Assembly: GCA_963664675.2 (NCBI GenBank)
Contig: CAXXLB010000014.1
Location: 620,001 to 684,000 of the forward strand
Direction of reading: 5' to 3'
Length of the DNA: 64,000 nt
Source of the DNA: JASGMR01 sp963664675
Lineage (GTDB): Bacteria; Thermotogota; Thermotogae; Petrotogales; Kosmotogaceae
In this document: piece by piece, positions 60,166-64,000 of the stretch
Layout: the number at the start of each line of letters is the position of its first letter
Position numbering within the stretch: the stretch's first letter is position 1
The notes under the pieces: generated by a model
Told to the model about the DNA's origin: nothing
Databases searched by the model: none
Seen by the model: the letters and a program-made list of their open reading frames with translations, nothing else
Translations under genes and position numbers: made by a program

Positions 60166-61092
60166 CTAAGCCTTTTTTGAAACTCTTAAAATCAATGCCG
60201 CTACGATTATTATTCCGGTAATAATATCCTGAAGGAAATAAGGGGTGTTCAATATCGTGAGACCGTTGGCCATGATTCCCATAATGAGAGCTCCCACAAG
60301 GGTTCCCCACACATTGGCTTCTCCCTCTTTGAATAAAGTCGTTCCCAAAAATGCCGCCGCATATGCCGACATTAAGTATCCTCCGCCGGCTGTTGGGTGA
60401 GCCGAACCCAGTTTAGAAGCCAGCAAAATTCCTGCGAATCCCGATAAAGCGCCGGAAGTAGCGAACGCGATGATCTTGACTTTGTTGACCTTTATACCCG
60501 AATATTTTGCCGCGACTTCATTTCCCCCGGTTGAGTAGAGGGCTCGACCGAAGATTGTCTTTGATAGTATAAACCAGGAAAGGAATGAAATACCGAACAT
60601 GATCAAACTCGTTATCGGAATACCCAACAATTCTTCCTGCCCCATTATGAGAAAATCATCGGGAATTCCGGAAAATATTATCGTTCCTCCGCTGTACCAG
60701 AATGTTATTCCTCCGAGTAATGTTCCGGTGGCCAGAGTTGTAACGAATGACGGAAGTTTCAACTTTGAAACCAGAAAACCGTTCATAACTCCAAATATGA
60801 AACTGAAGGCAAGGGAAATAATAATCGCGATGATCCAGTTCACTCCGGAAGACATCAATCCGGCCGCCACTACCCCTCCAAAGGAAACGGTGCTGGCGAG
60901 AGACAGGTCAAATTCTGAAACGCCAAGTATGAATGTCGCTCCTATCGCTGCAATCATGAGAATGGAAATTTGCTGTGTGATATTGATGAAATTTCTCAGT
61001 GTGAAAAAAACCGATGGTTTCAATATGGAAAATAGCAATATTATTCCGAAGAGTGCTATCAATGTGCCGTATTTTTTAAATATTTTACTCAT
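60166..61092 (-). CDS. Sugar ABC transporter permease (RbsC/LsrC-like)
   Basis: A 308-residue permease with about nine to ten helices of the CUT2 (ribose/galactose) family. GATFILGVSEFDLSLAS, VMNGFLVSKLKLPSFVTTLAT and GRALYSTGGNEVAAKYSGI are family landmarks, the last being the cytoplasmic coupling loop. Only one permease gene is present, so it should work as a homodimer. The ATG at 61092 has GGGAGAGA upstream and overlaps the ATPase gene by four bases. Confidence 0.93.
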   Translation of the reverse strand: MSKIFKKYGTLIALFGIILLFSILKPSVFFTLRNFINITQQISILMIAAIGATFILGVSEFDLSLASTVSFGGVVAAGLMSSGVNWIIAIIISLAFSFIFGVMNGFLVSKLKLPSFVTTLATGTLLGGITFWYSGGTIIFSGIPDDFLIMGQEELLGIPITSLIMFGISFLSWFILSKTIFGRALYSTGGNEVAAKYSGIKVNKVKIIAFATSGALSGFAGILLASKLGSAHPTAGGGYLMSAYAAAFLGTTLFKEGEANVWGTLVGALIMGIMANGLTILNTPYFLQDIITGIIIVAALILRVSKKA

Positions 61093-62594
61093 TTCTCTCT
61101 CCCATAACATAAATTTAAAATATCTTTATGGTCGTATTCGTTCAATATTCCCGAAACGATACCTTCTCTCATCACCATGACTCTGTTGGCACTGATTTCC
61201 ATTATTTCATCCAGATCAGATGAGATGACCATAACGGATTTCCCGTTTTTGGCGATTTCATGGATTATTTCATAGAGCTGTCTTCTGGCGCCGACATCCA
61301 CTCCCACTGTTGGTTCGTCAAATATGAAAAAATCCGGTTTTTTGATCAGCCATTTACTCAGAACTATTTTTTGCTGATTGCCACCACTCAGAGTGTTCAC
61401 GTTATCATTTATGTTTCTGTATTTCACTTTCAGTCTGTCTAAAACGTTATTGGAAGTCTCTTTGAACTTTCTTTTTTTGAAATATCCCATACGTCCCCTG
61501 AATTTTTCCAGATTCGGCAACGACAAATTGTCTAGTATACTGTGAATGGCAACCAATCCTTCTCTTGTTCTATCCTCTGGAACCAGCGAAATTCCCATAT
61601 CTATGGCATCATTCGGTGATTTTGGCTTATAATTCTTTTCCATGAATTTCATTTCACCGCTGTATTTTTTATTCATCCCGAAAATTATTTCGGCGATCTC
61701 GGTTCTTCCGGATCCCTGCAAACCGTAGACAGCCAATATTTCTCCCTCGTTTACGTTGAAGGAAACATTTTTTACCGCGGGTTCCGACCCGAGATTTTTC
61801 GCTTCAAAGATTATCTTTTCTCCCGGCTTTATCCTGTTGAATTTTTCTTTTTCTTTTCTCTCTCCGATCATCTTTTCGACGAGTTCATCAACGCATGCTT
61901 CGTTTATTTCCGATTTATACACCCTGACTCCGTTTCTCAGAACCACCACCTCGTCACATAGGTTGAATATTTCGTTCATCCTGTGAGATACGTATATGAT
62001 AGTCACTCCGTCTTCTTTTATCTTCTTTACGACTTCAAAAAGTGAATGAACCTCTTTGTCCGAGAGCGCTGCAGTGGGCTCGTCCATGACGAGTATTTTT
62101 GGTCTGGTTATAAATGCCCTTATGATCTGAACCATCCATTGCTGTGCCGTACTCAGTTCCTTTACCGATACATTCAAAGGAAGATCGAAGTTGAATTTTT
62201 CACATATCTCTTCGATTCTTTTTTTCATTTTTTCCGTATCGGCTCTCTTTGCGGATTTTGAGGGCCATTTACCAAGATATGCGTTGTCTATCACGTTGAA
62301 GAAGGGAATCATATTCAAATGCTGATGGATGAATCCCAGACCATATTCCGGGGGATCCCACGGATTATTCATTTTTACTTCTTCTCCATCTATAAATATT
62401 CTTCCACCGTCCGGATGATATATTCCGGCGAGTATTTTGATCAATGTCGATTTTCCCGCGCCGTTTTCTCCGACCAAACCGAGTATTTTGCCCTTATGTA
62501 ATTCGAAGGAAACCTTGTCCAGGGCTTTTATTCCGGGAAATGTTTTGCTGATATCCCTTATGGAAAGCACAATTTCTGCAGCCACTTTATTCAC
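61089..62594 (-). CDS. Sugar ABC transporter ATP-binding protein (RbsA-like, two domains)
   Basis: 501 residues with two nucleotide-binding domains. The first has a full Walker A (GENGAGKSTL), signature LSTAQQWMV and Walker B LVMDEPTAAL. The second has the degenerate Walker A GLQGSGRTE, in which Lys is replaced as is usual for RbsA-type proteins, with SLVPEDR, LSGGNQQK and FIFDEPTVGVDVG. It matches the CUT2 family and should pair with the adjacent permease and binding protein. Confidence 0.94.
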   Translation of the reverse strand: MNKVAAEIVLSIRDISKTFPGIKALDKVSFELHKGKILGLVGENGAGKSTLIKILAGIYHPDGGRIFIDGEEVKMNNPWDPPEYGLGFIHQHLNMIPFFNVIDNAYLGKWPSKSAKRADTEKMKKRIEEICEKFNFDLPLNVSVKELSTAQQWMVQIIRAFITRPKILVMDEPTAALSDKEVHSLFEVVKKIKEDGVTIIYVSHRMNEIFNLCDEVVVLRNGVRVYKSEINEACVDELVEKMIGERKEKEKFNRIKPGEKIIFEAKNLGSEPAVKNVSFNVNEGEILAVYGLQGSGRTEIAEIIFGMNKKYSGEMKFMEKNYKPKSPNDAIDMGISLVPEDRTREGLVAIHSILDNLSLPNLEKFRGRMGYFKKRKFKETSNNVLDRLKVKYRNINDNVNTLSGGNQQKIVLSKWLIKKPDFFIFDEPTVGVDVGARRQLYEIIHEIAKNGKSVMVISSDLDEIMEISANRVMVMREGIVSGILNEYDHKDILNLCYGREK

Positions 62595-62668
62595 CTCAAT
62601 TAATTCCGAATAAATTCATCTGTTGAGTAAAAATGAGTGATATATTTCTCACGAATTTATCGGATATC

Positions 62669-62695
62669 GAGGTTCCGATATGTTATCGGAACCCC
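62669..62695 (-). repeat. Intercistronic stem-loop between the binding-protein and ATPase genes
   Basis: GGTTCCGATA (62671-62680) and TATCGGAACC (62684-62693) pair perfectly around a three-base loop, extended by two more pairs past a mismatch. Without a T run it is probably an mRNA-stabilising hairpin that raises binding-protein yield. Confidence 0.75.
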
Positions 62696-62702
62696 GAAAG
62701 AA

Positions 62703-63608
62703 TTATTCAATATTATCCTTTGTCATCAATATACTCGGGGCATAGAAAATTTTATCCGTTACTTCTTCCCCGTTGAAAACCTTCTTTACCTGATCGGTTA
62801 TTATCTGTGCCATTGCCACAAAATCCTGTTTCACGGTGGCTTTTATACATGAACCTTTTTTAATCATTTCCAGGGCCTGTTCGTTTCCATCTATTCCAAC
62901 GACTATGATTTCATCCTGTCTTCCCGCCTCCATAATTGCCAACATGGCTCCGATCGCGGGTTCATCCCATGCTGCCCAAACTGCATTTATGTTTCCCGGG
63001 TTGGGATTTGCCAATAAGATGTTCTGCATCGCTTTTCGTGCATCCTCTATAGGGCCGGGGACCTGAACGAAATGTTCGGCGACTATTTCGATATCAGGTA
63101 TTGACTCTTCTATGGCATCGAACACTATTTCCCTTTTCCTCACTCCGGGATGGGCGGAATGATAAAATTTTACCAACTTACCCTGTCCCTCCAGTTTATC
63201 GAAAAGATAAGACGTTATCTGTGCGGAGAGCGTGTAATTATTGGAAGTCACATTGCAGATCATACCGTCAATGTATCCTGCGTCCCCACCAAAAACCGGA
63301 ATGCCCGCTTCGTCGGCCATTGCAATTTGTTTTTTGAATTGATTGGGATCTCCCATGCCCATTATTATGGCATCCACACCCTGGGCTATCACATCTTCCC
63401 ATCTGTTGGCCAGAGCTCCGAAATCTCCCTTAGTATCTATGACAGTTACTTTCCAGCCTTCATTTTCTCCGAATTCTTCCAGTGCCTTTATTAAAGTATT
63501 CGTTGTTACCGAAGCAAGATAAGGCGTCAAAATTGCCACAGTTTTTGCACTGAAAACGAATGATACCAGTAAAACCATCGCCAGTAGAATAATGGTCAGC
63601 TTTTTCAT
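62703..63608 (-). CDS. Periplasmic sugar-binding protein (RbsB/LsrB-like, PBP type 1)
   Basis: A 301-residue protein with a signal peptide (MKKLTIILLAMVLLVSFVFS, cleavage before AKTVA) and no lipobox. The type-1 fold is evident: AGIPVFGGDAG, GKLVKFYHSAHPGVRKRE, NAVWAAWDEPAIGAMLA and VVGIDGNEQALEMI, where an Asp in the last motif usually contacts sugar. The AWDEPAIGA variant replaces the more common NDxMA. Ligand unknown. It overlaps the regulator gene by four bases. Confidence 0.92.
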   Translation of the reverse strand: MKKLTIILLAMVLLVSFVFSAKTVAILTPYLASVTTNTLIKALEEFGENEGWKVTVIDTKGDFGALANRWEDVIAQGVDAIIMGMGDPNQFKKQIAMADEAGIPVFGGDAGYIDGMICNVTSNNYTLSAQITSYLFDKLEGQGKLVKFYHSAHPGVRKREIVFDAIEESIPDIEIVAEHFVQVPGPIEDARKAMQNILLANPNPGNINAVWAAWDEPAIGAMLAIMEAGRQDEIIVVGIDGNEQALEMIKKGSCIKATVKQDFVAMAQIITDQVKKVFNGEEVTDKIFYAPSILMTKDNIE

Positions 63609-64000
63609 AAATTCACCTCCAGATTATTTTGGTTTAAAAGATTTTTTCCTGATTCAATATCAGTGATCAAAATATTTATAAGTTTAGATTTTATAGCACC
63701 CTCTATGGCCGCTGTTTTCTGAATTCCTGATGCAATTCCTACTCTATAGGGAATATACAGAAGTTGTTTTTTTCTTATTCCAAAAGTTTTATCGGTGATC
63801 TCCTCACAAACGGAATTTCCGTTTCTGTCATAAAAAACGGTACCTATATTTCCCACAGCTTCATTTTTTATCTTTTCCAAATCAGCTTTCTCAAACATAT
63901 GTAAAAACGGATGATTGGGGTTTATCGCTCCAATCCCCATAAAAGCCCACTTCGCTTCTTTGAATAATTCCATCGTTTTTTCAATTCCTGGTTGAGAGAT
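63605..64000 (-). CDS. SorC-family transcriptional regulator, C-terminal part (cut by window edge)
   Basis: The last 131 residues of a SorC/DeoR-type sugar regulator. The frame stays open from the edge at 64000 (PGIEKTMELFKEAKWAFMGIG). FMGIGAINPN, GNIGTVFYDRNGN and YRVGIASGIQKTAAIEGAI are typical of the SugarBindDomain that senses phosphorylated sugars; the helix-turn-helix lies outside the window. The internal ATG at 63973 is not the real start. As first gene of the operon it probably controls the transporter, kinase and TrpA-like enzyme in response to the kinase product. Confidence 0.85.
   Translation of the reverse strand: MSQPGIEKTMELFKEAKWAFMGIGAINPNHPFLHMFEKADLEKIKNEAVGNIGTVFYDRNGNSVCEEITDKTFGIRKKQLLYIPYRVGIASGIQKTAAIEGAIKSKLINILITDIESGKNLLNQNNLEVNL

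Noticed and set aside
1..64000. CRISPR arrays, insertion sequences, prophage genes or integrase-type genes
   Set aside because: I looked for regularly spaced repeats, transposase or integrase motifs and phage structural genes and saw none.

Overview
The window looks like a chromosomal segment of a low-GC member of the Thermotogota. The case rests on paired Opp-type ABC transporters with non-lipoprotein binding proteins, an HslUV protease, an electron-bifurcating-type NuoE/NuoF/[2Fe-2S] cluster, a TM1570-type SPOUT protein beside trmD, and short secreted proteins that end in aromatic residues like outer-envelope barrels. Genus cannot be read from the sequence. Genes are tightly packed, often overlap by 4-20 bases, and are separated by clear intrinsic terminators.

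Layout. 1-5.3 kb: a gene leaving the left edge behind a terminator/attenuator, a metallo-beta-lactamase-fold hydrolase, an L7Ae-like protein, infB, and a convergent fatty-acid-kinase fusion. 5.4-17.6 kb: two deoxynucleoside kinases, rpmB, alr, a YhaM-type nuclease, topA, ddl, hslVU, dprA, fba and ackA. 17.6-22.6 kb: a cNMP-like/TPR protein, tmRNA, two envelope proteins, a CCA-adding-type nucleotidyltransferase and tdk. 22.7-27.7 kb: ffh, rpsP, khpA, rimM, trmD, a SPOUT protein, rplS and lepB. 27.7-33.2 kb: tRNA-Ser(UGA), folE2, rsmG, rsmI and a site-2 protease, facing dnaB and an AlaX-type editing protein. 33.3-39.9 kb: a complete oligopeptide-type ABC operon with an unusually large OppC. 40-47 kb: accessory genes (helical toroid protein, macro domain, histidine phosphatase, RND exporter, lipocalin, short-chain dehydrogenase, flavodoxin). 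47.1-51.2 kb: apt, pgi, a small unknown gene, coaE and an orphan sugar-binding protein. 51.3-56.2 kb: two NuoE/NuoF modules, one with an extra [2Fe-2S] protein. 56.3-57.8 kb: a decayed secreted-protein gene and an AI-2E/PerM-family transporter. 58-64 kb: a leftward carbohydrate operon: SorC regulator (cut by the window edge), periplasmic binding protein, two-domain ATPase, permease, a TrpA-family barrel enzyme and an FGGY kinase.

The most interesting part is the last operon. A tryptophan-synthase-alpha homologue that keeps both catalytic acids sits between a sugar permease and a sugar kinase, with no other trp gene nearby. I infer a retro-aldol lyase acting on a kinase-made phosphorylated substrate. 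The overall plan (regulator, importer, kinase, aldolase-like enzyme) resembles the Lsr autoinducer-2 operon, but the enzyme family differs and the substrate is unknown. The second point of interest is 51.3-56.2 kb: flavin/NADH modules typical of bifurcating hydrogenases without any catalytic subunit beside them, the second NuoF having lost the cysteines of its N-terminal cluster domain.
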